A DNA stretch of 64,000 nt from Gigaspora margarita (taxonomy: Eukaryota > Glomeromycota > Glomeromycetes > Diversisporales > Gigasporaceae), in NCBI GenBank assembly GCA_009809945.1, contig WTPW01001090.1:163963-227962 (forward strand), given 5' to 3'. The notes beneath the pieces are model-generated. The model saw nothing but the letters and a program-made list of their open reading frames with translations. It ran no database searches and was not told where the DNA came from. Positions within the stretch are counted from its first letter, which is position 1; the number at the start of each line of letters is the position of its first letter. Positions 36,290-47,112 of the stretch are shown here, piece after piece. The translations under genes were made by a program, and so were the position numbers.

Positions 36290-38302
36290 ATATAATTAGA
36301 CCATGCAAAATTGATTTTTCATCTTATTTACATGGAATCTAAAAATTTTTGATCAGTCAATTAAGTTATTTATTACTTTAAATTAATAGAATAATATTCA
36401 CATATAATATTAGACCTTTGTTTTGTATTATATAGAATCTAAAAACTTTAGTTAGTTGGTTTGATTTTTTTTTTTAATTTACTGTAAATTAATAGGATAA
36501 TGTTTGCATCTAAAATTAGACCACACAAAGTTGATCATTTATTTGAAAACATGGATTAGTCAGTTAGTCACTTTTTTTTTAATATACTGTGAATTAATCA
36601 CATCCAAGATTAGATCATATTATTTATTTTTCAGTTGCATTTTTTTTATTTTTTTTAATTTACTAAATTAATAGAATTATGTTCACATCTAAAATTAGGT
36701 TAAGCAAAGTTGATTTTTTATTTGTACTATATAGAATCTAAAAACTTCTTTTTTTTTTTACTATAAATTAATAAAATATTCTTATCTAAGATTAGCTTAT
36801 GCAAAGTTGATTTTTTTTTGCATTACATAAATTAGAAAACTTTAGTTAGTCTTTTTTTTTTATTTATTATTTATTTATTTATTTGTTTGTTTGTTTATTT
36901 ATTTATTTATTTATACATTTATTTATTTTAAATTAATAGAATAATATTTGCATCCAAGATGGGCCAAGCAAAGTTGATTATTCATTTTGTATTGCATAGA
37001 ATCTGAAAACTTGGATCAATCAGTCGTATTTTTTTTTATTTTTTTCTAATTTACTATAAATTAATAAAATAATATTCATATCTAAAATTAGGCTACACAA
37101 AATTAATTTTCATTTTGCATTACATTGAATCTGAAAACTATATTTAGTTGGTCAGATTTTTTTTAATTTACTATAAATTAATAGAATAATTGTATCTAAG
37201 ATTAGGCCATGCAAAGTTGATTTTTTATTTTGCATAATACGGAATCTGAAAACTTTAAACTGTCAGATTTTTTTCTTTATTTTTTTTTAAATTTAATATA
37301 AATTAATAGAATAATATTTATATCTAAGATTAAGCTATGCAAAGTTAATTTTTTATTTTATATTATATAGAATCTGAAAGTTTTGCTAGTTGGTTGGAGA
37401 GTTTTTTTTCTTTTTTTTTCTTTTTTAATTTACTATAAATTAATAAAAAATGTTCATATCTAAGATTAGAACATGCAAAGTTGATTATTCATTTTGTATT
37501 ACATAGATCTAAAAAATTGGATCAGTTGGTTGCATTTTTTTTATTTTTTTTTAATTTACTATAAAATAATAGAATAATATTTACATCTAAAATTAGGCCA
37601 TACACAAAGCTTATTTTTTTATTTGCATTACAAGGAATCTGAAAACTTCAGTTAGTCAATTAGATTTTTTTTCTTTATTTTTTTTCTTTAGTTTACTGTA
37701 AATTAATAGAATAATGTGCATATCCAAAATTAGACTATGCAAAGTTAATTTTTCATTATGCATTAAATGGAATCTGAATACTTTAGTCAGTCAGATTTTT
37801 TTTACTTTTTTTTTTAATTTTTAATTTACTATAAATTAATAGAATAATATTTATATCAAAGATTAGGCCATGCAAAATTGATTTTTCATTTTGCATTACA
37901 TGGAATCTGAAAACTTTGGTTAATCAATCAAATTTTTTTTGTTTTTTTTTTACTATAAATTAATAAATATTGTTCATATCTAAGATTAGGTCATATGAAG
38001 TTGATTATTCATTTTGCACTACATGGAATCCAAAAACTTGGGTCAATTAGCCATATTTTTTTTTGTTTTTTATTTTTTTTAATTATTTTTTTAATTTCTG
38101 TAAATTAATAGAATAATGTGCATGTCTAAGATAAGCTATGCAAAGTTGATTTTGATTTGCATTATATGAAATCTGATCTGAAAACTTGGTTAGTTGGTCA
38201 GATTTTTTTTTTAATTAATTTACTATAAATAAATAGCATATCATTCATATTATATAAAATCTAAAAAATGGGTTGTGAGTTAAATTTTTTTAATTTACTC
38301 TA
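36290..38302. repeat. Degenerate minisatellite array, about 17 units of 100-140 bp, inverse of the 16-kb array
   Basis: The unit reads tttactataaattaatagaa, taatgttcatatctaagatt, aggccatgcaaagttgattt, ttcattttgcattacatgga, atctgaaaactttggtcagt and then a T-run. Landmark aaagttgatt recurs near 36525, 36707, 36802, 36970, 37215, 37478, 38141 and elsewhere. It is the reverse complement of the unit at 15715-16815. The array is broken by a foldback element at 38310-38831 and resumes for part of a unit after it. Confidence 0.92.
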
Positions 38303-38309
38303 AATTAAT

Positions 38310-38831
38310 TGATTATCCACCAGTCAGTGAAGAATAATCATAGTGAAACGTGATGCAGATCACATGTAAAAATTACTATAGGTCCAAATGTAGCATGCAC
38401 TTATTTAAATTTATTTACTAAGTTAACAGTATATGCCTATTAATTGAAAGTTGTAGAACTCGTTGAGACAGTTCTAATAGTAGTTAGATCATTCAAATCG
38501 ACCTAGTGGATAGATAGATATCATTAAAAAACAATTGGGCAACTATATAAAATCTTTATGTAAAAAAATATTGTTTACATAGAGATTTTACATAGTTACC
38601 AAATCGTTTTTTAATGATATCTTGCTATTAACTGAGCTGATTTGGATAATCTAACCACTATTAGAACCATCTCAATGAGCTCTACAACTTTTAATTAGTA
38701 GACATAAGCTGTTAATTTAGTTAAAAAGATTTTTAGATGGGCGCACACCACATTTGGGCCTATAATGATTTTTATATATGACCTGCATCATGTTTTACTA
38801 TAATCATTCTTCACATGACTAACAGATCATC
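38310..38831. mobile_element. Foldback element inserted in a minisatellite unit
   Basis: Arms of about 250 bp (38310-38560 and 38575-38831) are inverse copies: agtcagtgaagaat with aatcatagtgaaac at the left, gttttactataatcattctt at the right, and both arms carry ttaatgatatc-type inner sequence around the centre near 38567. The 7-mer aattaat lies on both sides (38303-38309, 38832-38838). The array unit continues immediately afterwards (aattaatcaaataatgttc). The exact ends are uncertain by a few bases. Confidence 0.85.
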
Positions 38832-38838
38832 AATTAAT

Positions 38839-38895
38839 CAAATAATGTTCACATCTAAAATTATGCAAGGCTAATTTTTTATTTTGCATAATGCT
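38839..38895. repeat. Continuation of the interrupted minisatellite unit
   Basis: Sequence from caaataatgttcacatctaa to ttttattttgcata restores the array unit cut by the foldback element. Confidence 0.8.
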
Positions 38896-40646
38896 ACCAT
38901 ATTTTTTCTATTAGTCCTATTAGACAATTAGGTAAAACCAATTTGATTTAATGATTTATATTATTTTTTCTTTTAACCCCCTCTCTATTAATAAAAAATA
39001 TTTTGAAATGTATATATTTGATTTTACCAGAGAGTATAATACTAAGTAGAATTAAAAAAAGGGTAGTAGTGGTACCCCACAACCACTTGTATGTAATATA
39101 AAAATTCAAAGTAATAGAAAGAGCAAAGCACAAAAAGAATTTACTTACTGGTAAAAGACTCTTTTCTGAACATCTGTAGATCATAGCAAAATAAAAACAA
39201 CAAACAAAAATTGAGGAGAAAGTTAAAACTATACTAAGGATAGGTCTTTGGGCACCAACTAAAAAGTGAACACAGACCCAGTGATACAACTAGTTCCCTA
39301 ATTAAAGAACAAAGTGAAGTGAACAAAAAATAGATACAAGACAACCACTTCCTTCGTCACACTACTCAAAGCTTCGCCTGACCTCAAGATGACTACAATT
39401 AAGGATGACCCAATACTCATGGAAATCTAACAGTCCACCTACCATGTACTTCAAATACATATCCCCGATAAATGCCTAGCAAAAAAGTTAAACTTGCAAC
39501 TAGCTTAGCTTCGCCCTCTATCCAACAAGAAAAAAGTGGCAATTCTGCTATACCCTATCTGAGTTACCCCAGCCACCACATGACCAAACCATCACAACAA
39601 ACATTGTTTCCAATCTACAAATTTCTACAATTTTTCCCACAAATGATCACCCATCCCAAACGGGAACTACCTCGACCCCAATAGAATTGGAAGTTCCCAT
39701 AGCTACTACAACCAGACCAACTACAGAAGAGTCACAAACCCAATTAGTCAGCCCCAGGACCCAGCACTACTGTTACCCAATCAACTGAACTAATTACCCA
39801 AAATGAGAGTCATTGAAGACTACGACATGTCTGATACCAGATCTGATATAACTATGGAATCTACCCAAACTGCTGATCACAAGACATACAGTCAAGCAGT
39901 GACTAGACAAAGAATAAATAATCTCTCAAGCAATCTGACCAATGCACTGAGCTATGGTTAAGTCACATAAGTACTGAACTATAGAAGAGACACAACAAAT
40001 CATTCAACTTCACTCTCTGGCACAATGATACAATAATTGACAGTTTTACCTCAGAAGAGAAATTCGTAGCCTTTATCAATTACAAACTGAAAGTCTTATC
40101 TACAACTGAGATAATTCCTGCTGCTATCAAGCTAAAATTTAAATATCATGATACATCTTTTTTTCATACCCTTTCGAGAACCAAAGCAAATTAACCCACC
40201 CACCAAACTGAATTCATAACCCTTTTTAATAATGCCCTTGAATGATACAAAAGCTGTTATAAAGTACTTGTCACTAATCATTTCAACCATGATTAAATAT
40301 ATGACAAACTTAAAAGACAACTAGCACTCAACCACATTACCAACTTAGATATGATTAAAACAAAGCCTCACAATTTAACTCATGCAATATACTACGCAAT
40401 CAGATTTGCCCACATCAGCTGTGCACTCACATTTGAGAAAATAAGACAGATCATTATTACAATAATAGATGAACAAAAGTTACCCCTACCTGAGAGTCCT
40501 GGAGTCATCCCTAATGACATTAAAGCCATGTTCCTCTTTAAACTCCCCATAAAAAACAGATCCAACACATGTTCAATAGTGATACTCTTAAGGAAAATTT
40601 ATACCTTTGATTCTCTTGCAGATACCTATTTCGAAAGGGTACTTGT

Positions 40647-40879
40647 CAGTGTCTGAAATTGGGTTGCGGAGTCTGTAGACTGCAACAAATTTTAAATTTC
40701 TGCAACCAAAATCTGGAGTGCATATGCAAATTCTGCACATAAATTTGCAAACTTTACTAATAAATTTCTATTAAATGCTTATGTGCGCAACTAAATTTTT
40801 ATAAATTTTTATAATCCGCAACTATTTTTTTTATTTGGTTGCAGTCCGTACTAATTTAAAAATTGAATTTCAGACACTA
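40647..40879. mobile_element. hAT-like MITE, CAGTGTTTAAAAT family, copy 2 (diverged)
   Basis: The ends cagtgtctgaaatt and aatttcagacacta are inverse with one mismatch. Flanking 8-mers gtacttgt (40639-40646) and gtactcgt (40880-40887) differ at one base. The interior repeats words such as ttctgcaac and gcgga related to the other copies. Confidence 0.88.
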
Positions 40880-41324
40880 GTACTCGTCCCACTTTCGTTC
40901 CTACACCCACCACTTACAAAATTCTTCCCAATTCAATACAAACATCAACTCAAGAACCTGAGTTACTACTGTAGTCAGTTAAAGTATACTATACATTTGA
41001 ATGAATACCACCTAACTACTTTGACCTGCCTCTACCAAAACTGCCCATCCCATCCACCCCACAGGAGTTGGACCACAAAATTCATAATTTGTTTCTCTTC
41101 ACCCCGAGTGATGCTGAAGATTTCAAAAGACATATCAAAATACTAAAAAGCTACTATAAGTTTAAACGTATCCCCAACGACTTCATCACATCCAAATCTC
41201 GCTTGCTAGATGATCTGAAAAAGTTTAAAACCAACTTGGTCTATAACTTCCCAATCACAGACAAAGATTTGGCAAAGCGCTTCATATCTGAGATCAAAAA
41301 CAGATACATAATTCCTATTCCAAT

Positions 41325-42018
41325 CAGTGTTTAAAATTGGCCTGTGGAATCTGCGGAGCGCAGACTAAAAATTTAATCCACAATTTTTTTTTAAGAATAT
41401 ATGCGGATTCCGCAAATATGGAAAAAAAAGTTCCGCAGAATTTCTGCATATTATAGATATTTTTTTTGTTCTGCAGGTTTAATATTAGGTAAATCTGCAG
41501 GCATTTATTAAAAAATTCATTTGAATCTATATGCTAAAGTCAAATAGGGAACGTATGCTAATCACAAAGTTCGACTATTGACTTTATATAAGCAAGTGAT
41601 AGGAATCAGTTGTATAAAGTTTGAAATAATTACATATTTCATGGCAAAGAATAATTTGGCTAATTTTTTATCAAGTTTTCTAGAACTCACAGTAATAGCT
41701 ATGAAGATATACTGTATACTTGAAATAAACTTTTTATTACTGTCCTATTGTATTCAATACTCTCTGGGCTTTGTCAGTTATGTATATACGTATATACATA
41801 CATACGTACATAAGTGCATATTCAGATTCCAGGTAATGGTAAAATTGCACAAAATAAATTTTATTAAATAAAATTTTATTTCCACATATTAAACTAATTT
41901 TCTACAGATATATAATTTAATAAAAATGTAATGTGCAAGTTGATACACTAATTCCACAGTTTTTATTAAAATATTAAATGTATTTCGTATAAAATTTTAA
42001 AATCCAATTTTAAACACA
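41325..42018. mobile_element. hAT-like element, CAGTGTTTAAAAT family, copy 3 (longest)
   Basis: The left end cagtgtttaaaattgg and the right-end complement ccaattttaaacac pair over 14 bp. Flanking 8-mers attccaat (41317-41324) and aatccaat (42019-42026) differ at one base. Subterminal gcggagcgcagac is shared with copy 1. At 694 bp it is the largest copy. A 97-codon open stretch at 41578-41871 inside it has no recognisable transposase motif. Confidence 0.88.
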
Positions 42019-42579
42019 AATCCAATGCCCAAGAAATACATGGTAGTTAACCACTCTGACAAACCATTACTTCTAGCAGACCCATCCGAGGTCTTATCAG
42101 TTAACTTAACTATACCTATTAGAAGCCAAGTAGTTCTTCTAGACACAGTCAAACTACTCTGTCAGCACTATTACTTCCGCAGAATTCTGGATGAATGGAT
42201 GATATACCATTTGAAGAAATATTTAGTACACAAACTAAAATACCTTTTACACTAGATAACTTTTTCCAATATGTCAACATATATATTCCAGAATCAATTG
42301 ACCTATTTCCTATTCACAAATATGATAAGGCCAAACAAGCAATAAAAATACTTGAGAATTTATTCAAAATATTAGCTATACATACCTAACTTAACCTCCT
42401 TCCAGACCTACCAGACCCTGAATGGAACTTATTCAAAAGGAAAGGAAAAAACGTACAAAATAACAATGAGTCAAACCACTGAGGATACCATCCTTAATAG
42501 AAACAGACAATCATCTCTACACCATAACAATACTACATCAACCCAAACCCCATCATCTTTTATAGCTCACCCAGTCCAC

Positions 42580-43560
42580 TTTACTTTCGAACTATCACAA
42601 CTACTCAAAATCATAACCCACAATGTACAAGGCCTTGGCGTTAACATCAAATTTTAACAATGGCTTGAATACTGCAATGAACAAAAATTACACATAATAT
42701 CAATGACAGAAACAAAGTGGCCAGAATCTTCTATCCCTCATATCTCACTTACCAACCCCTTTACAAGATATATACAGCGAATTGCGATACAAAAACAGCA
42801 ATACAAAGAGAAACTAGTATGGGAACAGCTCTCACATTACACCCTGACTTACAGCCATACATTCAAAGCATAGACAAAGTTCCAGGAATGGCAATCATAA
42901 TTGACTTATATCTCTCACAAAATCACAAGACAAGAATAATCTCTGTATACCTTCCTTCCTCAGTATTAAAACATTCCAATCATGCTTAAAAATCAATAAT
43001 GAACTGGATCCAAAATGCATATTCATGATAATTCAACATAATCGTACAGTCTACTCCCACTATAGTCACACTGTCTAGCAGAAACCTGACATGACTATAG
43101 TGAGAGAAACTAATAATAGTCACATCATGTGATTATAATGAGAGTTAATTTTATGTTACTGCAAATAATTGGTATATAGGCTCAATAAAATGTGACTATT
43201 TTAGGTGTGACTATTGCGGGAGTAGACTGTAATAGGTGATTTCAACAACAATATCAACAGCAAGAAGCTTCCAACTTGGCATTTACTAAATAAATTACAA
43301 GAAAGTGGCCTCACTAGTTTACTTGACTATAATGATATCAAAGAGTACACTTGGTCCAAAAACAACAATAAAAGTCAAATCGACAACATCTGGACAAGCT
43401 ATTCAATATTACTGGACATATTGGAGCCCAAATTGATGATTGCTAACGAAACAACCAAAAGTGATCACAAAATTCTATCGATCGAATGGAATACCAAAAT
43501 AAGTATAGCAACAAGCTGTAAAAAGCAGAGCAAATAAAAAATCTACATGTATGACAGAGT
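42580..43560 (+). pseudogene. LINE C APE-type endonuclease, split by a pogo MITE
   Basis: Landmarks: LKIITHNVQGLGVNIKF near 42610, HIISMTETKWPES near 42690 (catalytic Glu), VIGDFNNNINSKK near 43230-43260 (catalytic Asp/Asn), YTWSKNNNKSQIDNIW near 43345 and TTKSDHKILSIEW near 43460 (final Asp-His). Unlike LINE A, these signature residues are preserved. A 183-bp MITE lies exactly in front of the GDFN segment, and stops elsewhere break the frame. Confidence 0.88.
43047..43229. mobile_element. pogo/Tc1-like MITE, CAGTCTACTCCC ends
   Basis: The inverted ends cagtctactcccactatagt and actattgcgggagtagactg (a few mismatches) are flanked by TA at 43045-43046 and 43230-43231. Taking out the element with one TA rejoins the endonuclease reading at IIVIGDFNN. 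The interior repeats atagtcaca and tgtgactat words. Confidence 0.93.
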
Positions 43561-44239
43561 TACAGCCGATGATTGGACCAAATTTTCAGATGATCTTATA
43601 AAAAATGAAAGAACTTCAACTACATTCCCCCCTTATCCAAGATGAAACCCATCTCAACAAATATTGGAATATATGGGAAAACTTACTGTGTGCAACTATC
43701 AACAAATACATCCCTTACTTCTACTCAGCCCCATGATCATTTCATAGTCACTTCTTTAAGGCTACTCAACTCCACAAAGCCCTTATTCTAATGAACAAAA
43801 TGATATCTTTGATTAAAAAACCAACTATACCTATCACCTTGGATTACTTCACTAACACGCTAAATAGTAATCTACAAAAAATCTATAGCCTATCAAATCT
43901 AGAAGTACCAATACTATGACCTTTTCACTTACTCCCAGTAAACTTTAAATCAATGCTACAACTGCTATCGATGATACAAATAACCCTACACAAAGCAAGA
44001 AAATTAGAAAATAAACAGCAGAAACATGATACAATTAACTCCTTTATTGAAAAATGATACAAGTACTTTACTGACAATACAGCAAAAATGATTAATAGTA
44101 TATTGGGTAGACATACAGATACAGTGATATTTAACAATATCATTATCCCAACAGAGGTAATAACCCAACCAGACCAAATTAAAGCTGCAACTGGACAACA
44201 CTTTAAAAACTGGACCTGACACAACTCACTGAATAAAGA

Positions 44240-46040
44240 GAAATGGCAGGAGTGGGAACAGGACTATAATGCCCTACTAGGATTTGATGAAAGCATATAC
44301 TTAGAAGCTACTCTGGAAATACCCTCCCAAGAAGTTATGGAAACAATAACCAAAGCTCCATTAAAAAAAGTGACTGGCCCCTCGACCATCTCAAATGAAA
44401 TTCTCAAAAAGCTCCTCACAGAAGGTATCGAATTTCTGACAAAATTTTCAATGCATGCCTACACCTAAGAAAAATACCACAAAAATGGCACAACAGTCTG
44501 GTGTGGCCTATTTCAAAAAAGGCACAATATAAAGGAAATCTATCACAAACTAGACCTATCACTTTAATAGACCATACTCACAAGATACTAACAAAGATAC
44601 TAACTGAAAAACTCTCAAAGATTCTTCTTAGACATAACATTCTTGCAATACAAAATAATGTTGCACTCCCCCTCACTTCAACTATGGTCCCATTCAACAA
44701 CTCAATCATATCATGGAAGATGCACACTCATATAGCCGCGAATTTTGGATACTACTCCAAGACATGTCAAAGGCTTATAATACTGTCTACTACCCTACTC
44801 AGCCAAGCCCTTAACCATATACATGTACCAATACAACTAAAAGAATTACTAATAGATATATTTACTAATAAAAAGAATCAAGTAATTACATCTATCAGGA
44901 AAATGCAACAATATGAAGTACTTGATAGGATTGACCCATACTATGAAGGATATATTATGACCCCTTATATACTGCATTGCATCCCAAATCAAAGGTTACC
45001 AAATGTCCACTCAACCTCCTTATCAACTATCTATAAAAATGCACAATACATCAGTAATAGCATTTATAGACAACACAGCATGGATCATATCGAACAAACA
45101 GGAGATAGAAGAAATAGTTAAACTAGGACCCCGAAATATACATAGATAGAACAGGTTAATTATAGGGTTACTAAAAAAGGAAAGATCTGCAGAAAAAAAC
45201 TTTAAAAATAAGCAAAAAATTACTATAAATAGAAAATATCTGAATAAAAAACCTCAAAAATAAGCAAACTCATACCTGATCTATCTATATATATTTCGGT
45301 GTCCTGTTAAACTAGCTATCTCATTTTACAAAATGGCCAACATCCACATGAATTCTAGTAAATTGATCCTAATACACAACTCAAAAGACACCAAAGACGA
45401 TTCAATAACATTCCAAGACCAAATCATAAAAAACATAGACTGAAATGAGCCTTTCCGCTACTTGGGAGTGTGGTTCTCAAAAGTCAAAAACAATACTTGC
45501 ATCCACAACAAGATTCTATATGAAGCTAAAGCTGCAATCAAAAGACTTTGAATGGCAAAGATAATGGCCAAACAAGCTATATAAATAATCAACTCAGTAA
45601 TCATGACATGTCTTGTATACAAAGTACAAAGCACCTACCTACCGCCTTCCAAACTAAAACAACTAAACAGTTAACTGACAGCTATTGTGAGATATAAGGC
45701 ACAACTCGTGAGAGGAGCACCAACATCAACTTTACACCATCCCTACATATATGGTTTAAAAAAAACATCTCAAATACAGACAGCCCAATATATTAGCATC
45801 TTAACAAAATTACTAAACTTACCAGCTTTTAATCAGCAAATATTAAAAATCAGACTCCAACAACTGCAAATCATGGCAAACACTAATGAATCGATACTAA
45901 TACGACAATCTGTCTTCCTGCTTGAGGAGGCATCAACAACTACAATACTTATAATACGACAAATTCATGAGGAAAACATTCAATTCGAAAGAATCAACAA
46001 CAGGTGGCCAATCCCAAGAGGGAATCAGGAACATCAATAA
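44240..46040 (+). pseudogene. LINE C reverse transcriptase, decayed
   Basis: Landmarks: KWQEWEQDYNALLGF then KAPLKKVTGPSTISNEIL near 44350-44405, WPISKKAQYKGNLSQTRPIT at 44503 onward with HTHKILTKILTEKLSKILLR (fingers), LLQDMSKAYNTVYY near 44750 (motif A), and SVIAFIDNTAWI near 45055, which corresponds to YxDD with the second Asp changed to Asn. After an AGGACC-type MITE (45125-45305) come NEPFRYLGVWFSK near 45450 and a 117-codon open stretch at 45687-46040 from the thumb/connection. Stops are frequent, several at expected Trp positions. Confidence 0.88.
45125..45305. mobile_element. hAT-like MITE, AGGACCC family, copy 1
   Basis: The ends aggaccccgaaatatacata and the inverse of tatatatttcggtgtcct are flanked by identical 8-mers gttaaact at 45117-45124 and 45306-45313. 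The interior contains repeated aaaaataagcaaa words. Related copies lie at 58169-58347 and 61549-61737. Confidence 0.95.
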
Positions 46041-46389
46041 ATTGGATACTATTAGATAATAAATGTCGACACATGTTAAAATACTACCTGAACAAGCATA
46101 ATATCATATACATAGAACAATTCACTAACTTTGACAATACCAACCTCCTAGAGTAGACTTCATTTCACTACAATATACAAAAAATACCCAGAGGAGAAAG
46201 CCCTGATAGTTCGATGAGATCAAACAAATAATATGTAACAAAGCCAATTCTACTCTCATATTGGAAATACCAAACCATTTCACGTGGCAGAAACGAAACC
46301 CAAACTCCTCTAAATGGATCATAATACAAAACATAGAATTTTGAAAGATATCAAGTATATGTCACAATACAGCAAAAATACGTCACTAC

Positions 46390-47112
46390 TAGGGTCCAGA
46401 ATGGGCTAGGTCGGGCCGGGTATTCATAAGCCCAATAAAAATATGTTTAAACCCAACCTGCGCCTAAACCCCATTATAACTAAGTGGGCTGGGCCTGGGT
46501 CAGGCCCTACCGGACTTCAAGGAGGCCCAACCCGGCCCGTTGGCCCACATATATGGAACCAATAAAATTAAAGTTGTACTCTCTTGATACATATTATAAG
46601 GTTCTTTATTATATGAGCGCAAATTTTACAAACAGCTCGGTTAATTTGAATGTTTAAGGTTATTTTCAAAAAATCGAATAATTCATATTTTTTATTATGA
46701 TATTTAATTGCATCATTATAAAGTAAGTTTTTGAAAGTTAAGGTTATTCCTTTTCATTACATAAAGCGATCCTATATATGTCCTAGCCAGAATAAACTGA
46801 TTACCAAGAATGAGGTAGGTTTACAAGTGATATAGTAATGGGAATTCAGAATATTGTTTAGTAATAGTTCGATAACGATAATGTAATAATGATCTAATTA
46901 TGAAGTAATAAGACAATATGCAACTTATTTTAACGGGCTTTTTGGGGTTTGCGAGCTTTTTTTATAAAGCCCAGCCTAGCCTGGTATTTTAGTCGGCTTG
47001 GCATGGGCCCAGCCCACTATAATTACAGGTCTAAAAATATAGGCCCGATCCAGAAATTTCACAGTGCGGGCTGGGTTCGGGCCCAGATAGCCCGGCCTGA
47101 TTCTGTACCCTA
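46390..47112. mobile_element. hAT-like element, TAGGGTCC ends, GC-rich termini
   Basis: The left end tagggtccagaatgggctag and the right end gcctgattctgtaccctaa-type sequence pair as inverted repeats. Flanking 8-mers gtcactac (46382-46389) and gtcactat (47113-47120) differ at one base. The terminal 150 bp on each side are rich in ggcccaacccggcc-type words and stand out as GC islands. The AT-rich interior has no coding frame. Confidence 0.9.

Larger units (their letters stand above)
39389..42389 (+). pseudogene. LINE C ORF1-like region, broken by two hAT MITEs
   Basis: Coding fragments start at an ATG at 39389. They include MIKTKPHNLTHAIYYAIRFA at 40351 onward, a segment at 41068-41334 (MDHKIHNLFLFTPSDAEDF... 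to RYIIPIPIS) and MPKKYMVVNHSDKPLLLAD from 42025. MITEs at 40647-40879 and 41325-42018 sit between fragments. No nucleic-acid-binding zinc knuckle is visible, so assignment as ORF1 rests on position upstream of the endonuclease. Confidence 0.6.

Noticed and set aside
38948..39289. 113-codon minus-strand open frame with several hydrophobic stretches, resembling a small membrane protein
   Set aside because: It straddles the 5' boundary and target duplication of LINE C (39136-39150), so it is a chance fusion of flank and LINE sequence. Hydrophobic runs are expected from T-rich sequence.
41578..41871. 97-codon open frame as a transposase fragment
   Set aside because: No hAT or other transposase motif. 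Composition reflects AT-rich sequence inside the MITE.
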